A program made the translations under genes and the position numbers. From Rhodospirillales bacterium URHD0017 (GTDB lineage: Bacteria; Pseudomonadota; Alphaproteobacteria; Reyranellales; Reyranellaceae): a stretch of 64,000 nucleotides of DNA. Shown here one piece after another: positions 32,498 through 42,148 of this stretch (the stretch's first letter is position 1; the number at the start of each line of letters is the position of its first letter). Below the pieces are notes generated by a model. That model was not told the origin of the DNA and searched no databases. It saw nothing but the letters and a program-made list of their open reading frames with translations. Location: NCBI GenBank assembly GCA_900110395.1, contig FODP01000023.1:1-64000 (forward strand), given 5' to 3'.

Positions 32498-33379
32498 TTA
32501 AACTGGCATGGCGCGCTTCTGGTGAGTCCGGCCGATCTTGGCGACCTCGGGATTGTGCCCGGAAATGATGCGCACGCCCTCGTCGAGGCTGGCCGCGATC
32601 TTGTCGGCCGGGGCGCCTTCCAGGAAGGCGAGCTTGTTCCACTTGCAGGCGGAGAAGACGCGGGCGCGGGCCCGCTCCATTTCCGGCGGATAGGGGCGGC
32701 GCTGCAGGCTGGTGTAGCCCAGCGCTAGTCCCAGATCGCCCGGTCCCAGCTCGGCAAAGCCCAATCCAGGCACCGCCAAGATCTCCTCGCAATGCTCGAC
32801 GCCGGGCGGGCTTTCGATCTTTACACCGAGCAGAAGCTCGCCCTGCGGATTGAGCGGCCAGGGCTCGCAGCGGGCAAAATACTCTTGCTGATCAATGCCC
32901 CAGATGGGGGCTGCCGTCGGCTCCGAGCCGCGGCCCCGACTGCCGATACCGATCTTGTCGGCGCCAGCTTTGTGGTGCGGGAAGCGGCAGGCGCGGACGA
33001 ACTCCTTCACCGCGTCGGCCGATTCCGCTTGGCAGAGCAGGATGCCGTGCACGCCGCGTCCCAGGATCTGGCGGAACTGCCAGGCGTTGTAGGCCACGTT
33101 CGGCCCGTCGATGCCGTTGACCGGGGCCTCGACGATGATGGTGGGGGTGCGATGGCCCGAGTTGGTCGGCCCGCCATCGACCAGGCCGCGCATGTAGTCC
33201 GACAGGCCCTTCATGTCGAAGTCGCCGTGCTCCATGCCGACGTTGATGTAGTCGGCCCAGGTCTTGGCGTCCTGGCGGCCCTGCTCGTAGGTCAGCACGT
33301 GACCGGTATGGGGGCCGTCGTAATAGAGCGCCTGGTCGGCTTCCAGGAGTTCGATGGCGCGGTTGATGCGTTTCGCCAT
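32498..33379 (-). CDS. HpcH/HpaI aldolase/citrate lyase-family protein
   Basis: A 293-residue TIM-barrel class II aldolase-like protein. The N-terminus is MAKRINRAIELLEADQALYYDG. Metal- and substrate-site segments include PTIIVEAPVNGIDGPNVAYNAWQFRQILGRGVHGILLCQAESADAVKEFVRACRFPHH, the loop GIGSRGRGSEPTA, and GVKIESPPGVEHCEEILAVPGLGFAELGPGDLGLALGY (a Glu metal ligand in VKIESP and Asp in GPGDL). The family cleaves 4-hydroxy-2-oxo acids to pyruvate and an aldehyde. ATG 33379 follows GGAGGAAG. It diverges from two TctC receptors, suggesting uptake and breakdown of a related carboxylate. Confidence 0.9.
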   Translation of the reverse strand: MAKRINRAIELLEADQALYYDGPHTGHVLTYEQGRQDAKTWADYINVGMEHGDFDMKGLSDYMRGLVDGGPTNSGHRTPTIIVEAPVNGIDGPNVAYNAWQFRQILGRGVHGILLCQAESADAVKEFVRACRFPHHKAGADKIGIGSRGRGSEPTAAPIWGIDQQEYFARCEPWPLNPQGELLLGVKIESPPGVEHCEEILAVPGLGFAELGPGDLGLALGYTSLQRRPYPPEMERARARVFSACKWNKLAFLEGAPADKIAASLDEGVRIISGHNPEVAKIGRTHQKRAMPV

Positions 33380-33443
33380 TTGGGCTTCCTCCGTTTTCTT
33401 GGCCCCAGCATAGCCGTAGAGTGACGGGGTTAGGGAGGAAACC

Positions 33444-34409
33444 ATGATGAAGCTCGGCCGCCGCGGCGTTTTGGCGGCAGGTGCGACGCTGGCCGCTTCA
33501 CCCGCCCTCGGCCAGGCCGCCTATCCCGACCACGCCATCCGGTTCGTCGGCGGCTTCCCGCCGGGCGGGCCGGCCGACCTTTCGGCCCGCATGCTGGCGC
33601 AGGGCCTGGGCGAGATCCTGGGCCAGCAGGTCGTGGTCGAGAACAAGTCGGGCGCCGCCGGCAACATCGGCTCGCAGACGGTCGCCGAGGCCAAGCCCGA
33701 CGGTTACACGCTGCTGGTCGGCACCTCGATCATGAGCATCGTGCCCTCGGTGTACGACAAGCTGCCCTACGATCCCTACAAAAGCTTCATAGCCGTCGCC
33801 CACTTCACCACGATCCCGATGGTCATCGTCGTGCCGGCCGACGGCCCCAAGACTCTGCAGGAGCTGATCGCGCTCCTGAAGAAGGAACCCGGCAAGTCCT
33901 ACGGCACGCCCGGCAACGGCAGCCTGATCCACATGGGCAGCCTGCTGTTCTCCCAGCGCATCGGCGCGGAGACGCTGCACGTGCCCTATCGCGGCTCGGC
34001 GCCGGCCATGCAGGACACGCTGGCCGGGCGGCATGCCTTCCAGATCGACACGCTGGGCAGCAGCAAGGGCTTCATCGACGGCGGGCGCCTGCGCATCCTC
34101 GCCGTCTGCGACGACCATCGCATGGCGGCGCTGCCCGACGTGCCGACGGTCAAGGAGATCACCGGCTTTCCGCTGGAGGTCGTCACCTGGTACCTGATCT
34201 TTGCACCGGCCGGCACGCCGCAGCCGATCGTCGACAAGCTCAGCGCCGGCATCAATCAGGCGATCAAGTCGCCCGCCATCGTCGACAAGGCCAAGGCGCT
34301 CGGCATGGAGATGGTGCAGTCGACGCCGGCCTCGTCGCAGAAGTTCTATGAAGACCGGATCGCGATGTGGGCGCCGATCGTGAAGGCGTCCGGCGCCAAG
34401 GTGGAGTAG
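33444..34409 (+). CDS. Bug/TctC-family periplasmic substrate-binding protein (tandem copy 1)
   Basis: A 321-residue receptor: signal peptide MKLGRRGVLAAGATLAASPALGQA, then YPDHAIRFVGGFPPGGPADLSARML, VVENKSGAAGNIGSQTV, PDGYTLLVGTSIMSI and LHVPYRGSAPAMQDTLAGRHAFQIDTLG. The last block is nearly the same as in the receptor encoded 9 bp downstream, so the two appear to be a tandem duplication that has diverged. The ligand is likely a carboxylate. The gene diverges from the HpcH/HpaI aldolase (65-bp spacer), a likely functional partner. No tctA or tctB is present. Confidence 0.93.
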   Translation: MMKLGRRGVLAAGATLAASPALGQAAYPDHAIRFVGGFPPGGPADLSARMLAQGLGEILGQQVVVENKSGAAGNIGSQTVAEAKPDGYTLLVGTSIMSIVPSVYDKLPYDPYKSFIAVAHFTTIPMVIVVPADGPKTLQELIALLKKEPGKSYGTPGNGSLIHMGSLLFSQRIGAETLHVPYRGSAPAMQDTLAGRHAFQIDTLGSSKGFIDGGRLRILAVCDDHRMAALPDVPTVKEITGFPLEVVTWYLIFAPAGTPQPIVDKLSAGINQAIKSPAIVDKAKALGMEMVQSTPASSQKFYEDRIAMWAPIVKASGAKVE

Positions 34410-34417
34410 GGGCAACG

Positions 34418-35404
34418 ATGATGCTGACACGACGCAGTTCCCTTGCTTCGGCCCTCGGTGGCTTTGCCGCCGCGACGCTTCCTGCCGGCGCGTTCGCGCA
34501 AGGCAACTATCCCGACAAGCCGATCCGCATGATCATTGCCTTCGCCGCCGGCGGGCCGACCGACATCGTCGGCCGCATGCTGGCGCCGCGGCTGAGCGAG
34601 CTTCTGGGCCAGCAGATCGTGGTCGAGAACAAGCCCGGCGCCACCGGCAACATCGGCACGGCCATGGTCGCCGACGCCAAGCCCGACGGCTACACGATCC
34701 TGTTCAGCGCCTCGACCATGGCGATGGCGCCGGCGCTCTACGGCAAGCAGGTGGGCTACGACCCGGTGAACGGCTTCGAGGGCATCGCCTATGTCGCGAG
34801 CGTGCCGTTGATCGTGGTGGTGCCGGCCGACGGCGCCAAGTCGATCGGCGAGCTGGCCGAGATGCTGCGCAAGGAGAAGGGCAAGTACTCGTATCCGTCG
34901 TCCGGCAACGGCGGCATGATCCATCTCGCGGGCTACCTGTTCGTCGAGAAGGTTGGCGGCGAGGCCTTGCATGTGCCCTATCGCGGCTCGGCGCCCGGCA
35001 TGGTCGACCTGATCGCCGGCCGGCACGCCTTCCAGATGGACACGCTCGGCACCAGCAAGGGTTTCATCGAGGGCGGCAAGGTGCGCGTGCTGGCGGTTGC
35101 CGCCGACAAGCGCCTGCCGCAGCTGCCCGACGTGCCGACCGTGCAGGAGGCGCTGGGCTTCCCGTTCTCGATCAACACGTGGTACGCGGCCTACGCGCCC
35201 AAGGGCACGCCGCGGCCGATCGTCGACAAGCTCAATGCCGCCTTCAACAAGGTGCTGAAGGAGCCCGAGGTGAAGAAGTGGGCGGAGGACCGGGCGATCG
35301 AGCTGATCCAGGACTCGACGCCGGCCTCGGCCAAGAAGTTCTACGACGACCAGATGGCGTTCTGGGATCCCATCATCAAGCAGTCCGGGGCGAAGCCGGA
35401 GTAG
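34418..35404 (+). CDS. Bug/TctC-family periplasmic substrate-binding protein (tandem copy 2)
   Basis: A 328-residue receptor starting at tandem ATG codons (34418 or 34421), with signal peptide LTRRSSLASALGGFAAATLPAGAFAQ. It has YPDKPIRMIIAFAAGGPTDIVGRML, VVENKPGATGNIGTAMV and LHVPYRGSAPGMVDLIAGRHAFQMDTLG. Compared with copy 1 the ligand-loop residue changes (GGPTD against GGPAD), so specificity may have shifted. The gene is 8 bp after copy 1 and 32 bp before the GST-family gene, all in one direction. Confidence 0.93.
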   Translation: MMLTRRSSLASALGGFAAATLPAGAFAQGNYPDKPIRMIIAFAAGGPTDIVGRMLAPRLSELLGQQIVVENKPGATGNIGTAMVADAKPDGYTILFSASTMAMAPALYGKQVGYDPVNGFEGIAYVASVPLIVVVPADGAKSIGELAEMLRKEKGKYSYPSSGNGGMIHLAGYLFVEKVGGEALHVPYRGSAPGMVDLIAGRHAFQMDTLGTSKGFIEGGKVRVLAVAADKRLPQLPDVPTVQEALGFPFSINTWYAAYAPKGTPRPIVDKLNAAFNKVLKEPEVKKWAEDRAIELIQDSTPASAKKFYDDQMAFWDPIIKQSGAKPE

Positions 35405-35436
35405 GCACGCCCGTCGCATCAACGAGGAGAGAAGCC

Positions 35437-36117
35437 ATGATCAAGTTCTACTTCAATCTCGCGCCCAACCCGACCAAGGTCGCGCTGTGCCTCGAAGAAA
35501 TGGGGCTGGAATACGAGATCGTGCCGGTCGATACGCGCAAGGGCGAGCAGCACACACCGGAATTTCTGGCGGTCAATCCCAACGCCAAGGTGCCCGCGAT
35601 CATCGACGACGACGTCACGGTGTTCGACAGTAACGCCATCCTGCTGTACCTCGCGGAAAAGACCGGCAAGTTCCTGCCGGGCACATCGCTCAAGGCGCGC
35701 GGCGAGATGCTGTCGTGGCTGATGTTCGTGGCCTCGGGCATCGGGCCGTATTCCGGGCAGTCCGTGCACTTCCGCGTCTATGCGCCCAAGCCCAACGACT
35801 ACGCCACGACGCGCTACACCTTCGAGGCGCAGCGTCACTGGAACATCCTCGAGGAACGCCTCGGCAAGAACCGCTACATGTGCGGCGACGCCTACACCGT
35901 CGTCGACATGGCGGTGTGGGGCTGGTCGCGTCTGCTGCCCAACGTGCTGGGGCAGGAGGCGGCGGCCAAGCTGCCCAACCTGCAGCGCCATCTCGCCGAA
36001 ATCAGCGCGCGGCCGGCGGCGGTGCGGGCGCTGGCGTTGAAGGACAAGCACAGCTTCAAGACCGACATGGACGAGGCGGCGCGGCTCTCGATGTTCCCTC
36101 ACTTGAAGGTCGCCTGA
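35437..36117 (+). CDS. Glutathione S-transferase family protein
   Basis: A 226-residue cytosolic GST. The thioredoxin-like N-terminal domain begins FYFNLAPNPTKVALCLEEMGLEYEIVPVD and has the conserved NPNAKVPAIIDDDVTVFDSNAILLYLAEKTG, with the cis-Pro and Glu/Ser glutathione-binding residues. The all-helical C-terminal domain contains MCGDAYTVVDMAVWGWSRL, the N-capping box. The N-terminus lacks the usual catalytic Tyr/Ser position (SPN type NAPNPTK), close to the beta/yfcG-like class where Asn or Thr is used. It is start-coupled to the TctC genes by an AGGAGA site. It may conjugate or isomerise a breakdown intermediate. Confidence 0.9.
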   Translation: MIKFYFNLAPNPTKVALCLEEMGLEYEIVPVDTRKGEQHTPEFLAVNPNAKVPAIIDDDVTVFDSNAILLYLAEKTGKFLPGTSLKARGEMLSWLMFVASGIGPYSGQSVHFRVYAPKPNDYATTRYTFEAQRHWNILEERLGKNRYMCGDAYTVVDMAVWGWSRLLPNVLGQEAAAKLPNLQRHLAEISARPAAVRALALKDKHSFKTDMDEAARLSMFPHLKVA

Positions 36118-36145
36118 ACCGCGCGTTCGGCCGTTGGACAGGAAG

Positions 36146-36169
36146 GCGGGCGGGCGACAAGAGGCCCGC
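36146..36169. terminator. Weak GC hairpin between convergent genes
   Basis: Short arms gcgggc (36146-36151) and gcccgc (36164-36169) lie in the 62-bp gap between the GST stop (36117) and the stop of the muralytic gene (36180). A terminator for either strand is plausible but the stem is short. Confidence 0.35.
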
Positions 36170-36179
36170 CGCCCGAGGA

Positions 36180-37808
36180 TCAGGGCAGGGGTTTTTGGAG
36201 CAGCGACAAGGCAATCTGCGCGTATCGCTCGCGGCTTGCATAGTTCTTGACGCCAGCGACTTCGAATATCTTCTCGAACTCCCTCACGCCCGAGGCGATA
36301 TCGCTGGTCGTCAGCAGATTCTCGATCGCCTTCTTATGAGAAACCGTAAGCTCCTTGAGCAACATTGCGTAATTCGCGTCGAAGTCGTCGGCGGGAGCGT
36401 TCATATCGCGCAGCAATTGCTCGAATATCTTGCGGCGATCTGCCGTCCACTGCGCCCAACCCAGGCCGCCCGAGCCTTTGGCTACACCGACCTCTTGCAT
36501 CAGCGTGAAGCCGGCGCATTCGTGACCGAGATTGCCGAGGATCGCAGCGCGGTGCACGTCGGTCAGGCTGCCGAAGTTGGTCGCGAGCTGCGCCATGATC
36601 CGCGGCGCCAGCGTGACGAAGGCGTTCTGACCGGCGGGAACCGTGGGCGCCGCAATCCGGGAGATCCCGTTGAACCAACGGAACTGCGCACCAGCCCTGT
36701 CACGCGGGACGATGCATACACTGTCGCTTTGGTTGCCTCCCAGGATCTGCAGCTTGGTCGCCGTCGAACCCTCGGCCAGGAAGGCGACATGTTGGCCCGG
36801 AAAGACGACGACCGATCCAACCGGAGGCGGATCCGGTGCCTTGTCCCCCCACGTCAGCCAGAAATCCGCGCCGACCGCGTCCGGAGTGACCTGGTTGGCG
36901 GCACCGGGTATGCCGCACGTCTTGATGCAGAAGCCGACGAAGGCGCCGCACCAGTGGACGGTCTGGCCGGGAATGGTGCCAACGTGGGCGTTGATGGCCT
37001 TGAAGTAGGCGGCGATCTCCGGCGTGTTCCGGTCACCGGGGTCCTCCTTGACGCCTCTTCCCTTCTCTTCGCGGGCTATTGCCATCCATGGCGGATCGCC
37101 GACCGAAGCCCGGATGAACTTGTCCTCAGGCCGCAACTTGTCGATCACCTTCAAGGCCTCGACGTAGGCGGCCTCCAAGCGCTTCTGCAGAGCTGTCAAT
37201 TCGGTTTCGATGGTGGCCGGCGTTCCGAGGGCATCGAGGGCGCCATCGCCCTTGAGCTGTAGAAAATACAACTCCTTGAACGTTGGCAACCGCTGGAACT
37301 TCTTTTCGAACTTCTCCGTCGCCTCTCTGGCGAGGAACGCGGCTACCTGTGGCTGGCACGCCCAGTCGAGCCGATCGTCGACCGAGAGGTTTGCGCTTTT
37401 GGCGACGCCGGTAATCGCGGCCTGCCACGTTGGTGCGTCGAACTGGAATGGACCCGCCTTCGGCGTATTCTCGTCACCCAGAACGGTGAGGTTCTTCGTG
37501 CTGTCGAAGGCCAGGGCAATGAGGTAGTCGCGATCCGATCCGACTTCACGCGACCAAAAGGTGACGCTGGCGCAGAAGTTTACATAATCCTCCGGCGTCA
37601 GGGGCTCCGGGATCGCCAGACGCTTCGATATGTCGCCGACCTCTACGAAGCCCTCCTCCGGAGAAACCTCCGGAATGCGAGTCTTGACGAAGAGATCCTT
37701 CTGCTCGCCGCTGTAGAGCGTACCTTTGCGGATCGGGGCGATCGGCGTCGCGTCGCTCCTCGCCTCCTTGAGAAGGTTGGTGTCCACCAACGTCTTGAAC
37801 TGCGGCAT
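36180..37808 (-). CDS. Multidomain peptidoglycan hydrolase-like protein (transglycosylase-like, NlpC/P60-like and lysozyme-like parts)
   Basis: A 542-residue protein with no signal peptide. Residues about 20-60 look like an SH3-type wall-binding segment (IRKGTLYSGEQKDLFVKT, GFVEVGDIS). About 75-195 resemble a phage-type transglycosylase (LTVLGDENTPKAGPFQFDAPTWQAA). About 240-370 match the TIGR02594/CHAP-like cysteine peptidase region (PWMAIAREEKG, Cys287 in WCGAFVGFC, His340 in FPGQHVAFL, GGNQSDSV). About 400-480 resemble a phage tail lysozyme (AAILGNLGHECAGF with Glu430, GGLGWAQWTADRR). Each part would cut a different peptidoglycan bond. The lipoprotein gene upstream, 41 bp away on the same strand, is probably co-transcribed. 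ATG 37808 (AAAGGAACG upstream) is preferred to 37832. It could be a phage lysin, a secreted toxin or a remodelling enzyme. Confidence 0.75.
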   Translation of the reverse strand: MPQFKTLVDTNLLKEARSDATPIAPIRKGTLYSGEQKDLFVKTRIPEVSPEEGFVEVGDISKRLAIPEPLTPEDYVNFCASVTFWSREVGSDRDYLIALAFDSTKNLTVLGDENTPKAGPFQFDAPTWQAAITGVAKSANLSVDDRLDWACQPQVAAFLAREATEKFEKKFQRLPTFKELYFLQLKGDGALDALGTPATIETELTALQKRLEAAYVEALKVIDKLRPEDKFIRASVGDPPWMAIAREEKGRGVKEDPGDRNTPEIAAYFKAINAHVGTIPGQTVHWCGAFVGFCIKTCGIPGAANQVTPDAVGADFWLTWGDKAPDPPPVGSVVVFPGQHVAFLAEGSTATKLQILGGNQSDSVCIVPRDRAGAQFRWFNGISRIAAPTVPAGQNAFVTLAPRIMAQLATNFGSLTDVHRAAILGNLGHECAGFTLMQEVGVAKGSGGLGWAQWTADRRKIFEQLLRDMNAPADDFDANYAMLLKELTVSHKKAIENLLTTSDIASGVREFEKIFEVAGVKNYASRERYAQIALSLLQKPLP

Positions 37809-37849
37809 GGTCCGTTCCTTTCGATCAGGCAATGCCGACGGCGACGCGT

Positions 37850-39223
37850 CTATTTCACTTTCTGAAACAGGGCGTCGTCGAGGACATCGGGTCTCGATTT
37901 TGCCGGTTCGACACCCACCGGTGGGCCGACGCCTTTCTCGGTGCGCAACGTGCTGAACCTGGCCCGCAGGAGCTTGAGCATTTCTGCCGGCTTCGTGATA
38001 TCCCGCTGCGCTTCCGAAACGCCGTATTTCGCCAGCGCATTTTGCATTCGACTCTCGTCGAGCGTGGCGAAGCGCGCGGACATCGCCCCTGTCTCATTGC
38101 CGAGGTATGAACGTTCAAATGGCGTAAAGAACGGGGTGCGGGACATCGGGCCGATGAACGCCAGAAGGTTGAACGTTTTGCCCGTCAGCATTCCGGTTTC
38201 CTCGATCGCGTCCCAAAGGTTGCGTCTGATCATGCCGCGCTGGAACTCGCGTAGTGCCATTCTGGTCGTGCTGTCGTCGGTTGGCCCGAAGTTGCCGTCG
38301 TCGTCCACGCCCAATGCCCTCTGGGCATTTTTCAATTGCTCCAGGGATACGTTCTTTTCCTGCGCCTTGGCATTGCGCGGCCTTGCCTCCACCGGCACAT
38401 CCGGCGGCGGTTTGACTGTGGCGGTGGTCACCGCGTTCGCGACCTGGGTCGGCGCTGCCGGCGGCATAGTCGTCGGCATTGCCGGCGGCGTAGTCCGTTC
38501 GATGAGAGTCACACCGGGAGCGCCTAGGAGCGCCCCATCTGCAGACTCGCCTCGCTTTACAGTAACGACCGTCTCGGCGCCGCTTGCGGCGTTGTTGACG
38601 TTGGCTTCGATCGTCGCGGGCGAACACTGCGTGAGATAGCCCTGCATGGCGATCAGCAGACGAGGCCGCGAATTGACCTTCGCAAGATCGAGCTTGTTGA
38701 TATAGGCCTGCCGCCCCTTGAGGACGACGTTGCGCAGGGCTGAAGGCTCGATCGTGAAGAGGACCGAGTTGACCCCGGCATCATAGAGCGATGCGGCCAG
38801 GCCGAAGGCCACGGCGGTGATGGCGATAGGCATGGCGACGACGCCCGCCACACCGAGAATCGACGCTGTCGCCGCACCGGTGGCCGTCAGCCCCTGACGT
38901 ATGGCGCGCTGGTTGCGATTGAAGCGGAACAGGACATCGAGATACTGGTCGCATTGGCGCCCGATCTCGTAGATTCCGGCCTCAGCCACGAATCCCCAGC
39001 TGTAATCACCTGGCGGTGGCGTGTAGTTGAGCCCGGATTTGCGGATGAGATCGTTGACGAAGGCGTCCTGCGCCGTCGTGTCTCTTGCAATATTGAGGTG
39101 CTCGAGGGTCGGCGCCACACCGCGGACACTCACGGTGCCGGGGTCTGCCTCGTCGCGCAGAGCTTGGCACGCCGTGAGCAGCAGCACGCAACAGGCTACA
39201 ATCCCGTTCTTCAGGAAAACCAC
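37850..39223 (-). CDS. Large lipoprotein with a peptidoglycan-binding-like segment
   Basis: A 457-residue lipoprotein starting at GTG 39223. The lipobox is LLLTAC with Cys19. A hydrophobic stretch at about 110-150 (ATASILGVAGVVAMPIAITAVAFGLAASLYDAG) could be a membrane hairpin. A Pro/Thr-rich linker (about 245-300) leads to NAQRALGVDDDGNFGPTDDSTTRMALREFQRG (about 313-345), which resembles a peptidoglycan_binding_1 helix bundle. The Asp at +2 is absent (Gln follows Cys), so outer-membrane sorting is expected. It precedes the muralytic gene by 41 bp in the same operon. It might anchor, activate or restrain that enzyme. I do not recognise a named family. Confidence 0.72.
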   Translation of the reverse strand: MVFLKNGIVACCVLLLTACQALRDEADPGTVSVRGVAPTLEHLNIARDTTAQDAFVNDLIRKSGLNYTPPPGDYSWGFVAEAGIYEIGRQCDQYLDVLFRFNRNQRAIRQGLTATGAATASILGVAGVVAMPIAITAVAFGLAASLYDAGVNSVLFTIEPSALRNVVLKGRQAYINKLDLAKVNSRPRLLIAMQGYLTQCSPATIEANVNNAASGAETVVTVKRGESADGALLGAPGVTLIERTTPPAMPTTMPPAAPTQVANAVTTATVKPPPDVPVEARPRNAKAQEKNVSLEQLKNAQRALGVDDDGNFGPTDDSTTRMALREFQRGMIRRNLWDAIEETGMLTGKTFNLLAFIGPMSRTPFFTPFERSYLGNETGAMSARFATLDESRMQNALAKYGVSEAQRDITKPAEMLKLLRARFSTLRTEKGVGPPVGVEPAKSRPDVLDDALFQKVK

Positions 39224-39475
39224 TTTACGCCCCCGATGGCCCGATCATTCTGACGTGAACTGCGATCGGGCCTTTGCATGGAGAATACCATTACATCTGT
39301 TATGGTGCAATGAATGGGCGTAGTGTTCGAGTCTTGTTCTACCCGTTTAAAAATTGATTCAATTGATACAAACGGAGCGCAGTGCCTGCTTTCTGTAGCG
39401 ACGGGTGCCGCGAACTACTACGTCTTGATTGGCGGGGAACGGGCAGGGTAGCGTGGCCGGCGAAGGAGTCCCCAA
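39224..39475. other. AT-rich spacer between divergent genes; no gene seen
   Basis: This 252-bp gap between the lipoprotein start (minus) and the acyl-CoA dehydrogenase start (plus) is clearly AT-richer than the window average, especially 39340-39372 (gtttaaaaattgattcaatt). It contains the near-palindrome attgattcaat at 39353-39363. It must hold promoters for both directions. No coding, RNA or attachment-site signal is apparent. Confidence 0.5.
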
Positions 39476-40687
<1,212 letters not shown>

Positions 40688-40695
40688 GCCAGCAT

Positions 40696-40793
40696 GACCC
40701 CGAGCGCAGCCGAGGGGTCTCCTCTTGGCGGTGCTGGCAGCAGGATGAACAGGTCTCTCCACTCCGCGCCTGCGGCGCTCCGGTCGAGACGAC
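40696..40793. repeat. Intergenic repeat (family C, copy 1)
   Basis: Two blocks, gaccccgagcgcagccgagg (starting 40696) and aggtctctccactccgcgcc (40751-40793, continuing tgcggcgctccggtcgagac), are shared with the gap at 42034-42130. Here they fill the gap between the two acyl-CoA dehydrogenase genes. The middle portions differ. Confidence 0.75.
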
Positions 40794-40809
40794 GGTGAGG
40801 GAAAAATCG

Positions 40810-42024
40810 ATGCGCCTGTCCTTCAACGCCGACGAGCTCGCCTTCCAGAAGGAAGTGCGTGACTGGATCGCGGCCAACATGCCAACCGAGGTGGCGGAGG
40901 AGAGCCGACGCAGCCGCACCAGCCACGTCTCCAAGGAGCGGCTGCTGCAGTGGCAGAAGAAGCTCGCCGAGCGTGGCTGGCTCTGCCCGAACTGGCCCAG
41001 GGAATATGGCGGGCCGGGCTGGAACTCGACCCAGAAGTTCATCTTCGAGATGGAGATGGCGCGGGCCGATTCGCCCTATCTCTCCTCGTTCAGCATCAAG
41101 ATGGTGGCGCCCGTCCTGATGAAGTACGGCAGCGACGCACAGAAGAAGCGGTTCCTGCCCAAGATCGCCGCGGCCGAGGAGCTGTGGTGCCAGGGCTATT
41201 CCGAGCCGGGCTCGGGCTCAGATCTCGCGAGCTTGCGCACCAAGGCCGAGCGGCAAGGGGACCACTACCTCGTCAACGGCCAGAAGATCTGGACCACCAA
41301 CGCCCACTTCGCCGACTGGATCTTCTGCCTGGTGCGCACGTCCAACGAGGGCAAGCGCCAGGAGGGCATCTCCTTCCTGCTGATCGACATGAAGTCGCCG
41401 GGCATCCGCATCGATCCGATCTACCTGGTCGACGGCACGCGCACGCCGATGCGCCACGAGGTCAACCAGGTGTTCTTCACCGACGTGAAGGTGCCGGTCG
41501 AGAACCGGGTCGGCGAGGAGAACAAGGGCTGGACCTACGCCAAGTACCTGCTCGAGTTCGAACGCGGCGGCCAGGCGCACGGGCCGCGCCTGCGCAAGGC
41601 GTTCCGCCATCTGCAGACGCTGGCCAAGAGCCAGATGGACGAGGGCGAACCGCTATCCCTCGATCCGCAGTGGCGTGAGAAGATGGCGGCGCTGGAAATG
41701 GAGCTCGACGCCGTCGAGATGAACGAGCTGATGTTCTATTCCAGCCTCAAGACCGGCGACGCACCGGGCAACATGGCCTCGATCGTCAAGATGCGCGGCA
41801 CCGAGGTTGGCCAGAAGATCACCGAGCTCGCCGTCGAGGCGGTCGGCTGGTACGGCGTGCCCTTCACCGAGCTCAGGAACTACGACAGCAACGTCGTGCC
41901 GGTGGGCGGCGGGTATGTCGACGATGTGGCGCCGCGCTACTTCAACAACCGCAAGACGACGATCTACGGCGGCTCGTCGGAGGTCCAGCGCAACGTGCTG
42001 GCCAAGGCGATGCTGGGCCTCTGA
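40810..42024 (+). CDS. Acyl-CoA dehydrogenase (tandem copy 2)
   Basis: A 404-residue paralogue of the preceding gene. It begins RLSFNADELAFQKEVRDWIAANMP and shares EEARRSR-type variation with WCQGYSEPGSGSDLASLRTKAE, NGQKIWTTNAHFADWIFCLVRTS, EGISFLLIDMKSPGIRIDPI and the C-terminal TIYGGSSEVQRNVLAKAML. Both copies keep the FAD-binding Ser/Thr and the Arg ion pair. The two may form a heteromeric pair, as some tandem dehydrogenases for sterol side chains do, though those are of a different subgroup. The start is ATG 40810 after repeat family C; the upstream open frame is a shadow of copy 1. Confidence 0.93.
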   Translation: MRLSFNADELAFQKEVRDWIAANMPTEVAEESRRSRTSHVSKERLLQWQKKLAERGWLCPNWPREYGGPGWNSTQKFIFEMEMARADSPYLSSFSIKMVAPVLMKYGSDAQKKRFLPKIAAAEELWCQGYSEPGSGSDLASLRTKAERQGDHYLVNGQKIWTTNAHFADWIFCLVRTSNEGKRQEGISFLLIDMKSPGIRIDPIYLVDGTRTPMRHEVNQVFFTDVKVPVENRVGEENKGWTYAKYLLEFERGGQAHGPRLRKAFRHLQTLAKSQMDEGEPLSLDPQWREKMAALEMELDAVEMNELMFYSSLKTGDAPGNMASIVKMRGTEVGQKITELAVEAVGWYGVPFTELRNYDSNVVPVGGGYVDDVAPRYFNNRKTTIYGGSSEVQRNVLAKAMLGL

Positions 42025-42033
42025 CGTTCGTCG

Positions 42034-42130
42034 CCTCGAGCGCAGCCGAGGGGCCTTCTCGCTGCCCAAAGCCGTCGAATTGAAGCAAGGTCTCTCCACT
42101 GCGCGCCTGCGGCGCTCCGGTCGAGACGAC
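42034..42130. repeat. Intergenic repeat (family C, copy 2)
   Basis: Shares cctcgagcgcagccgagggg (42034-42055) and aggtctctccactgcgcgcc with tgcggcgctccggtcgagac (42088-42130) with the gap at 40696-40793. It lies between the second dehydrogenase and the aldo/keto reductase gene, next to the latter's ribosome site (gggggag). Confidence 0.75.
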
Positions 42131-42148
42131 GAAGGGGGAGCTCGATCA

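Noticed and set aside
33444-35404. Full tripartite tricarboxylate transporter (TctABC)
   Set aside because: Only TctC-type receptors are present; no TctA (large membrane) or TctB gene is adjacent to any of the four receptors.
39224-39475. Phage attachment site or origin in the AT-rich spacer
   Set aside because: No tRNA end, direct repeat pair, integrase, DnaA-box cluster or iteron was seen; AT-richness alone is not enough.
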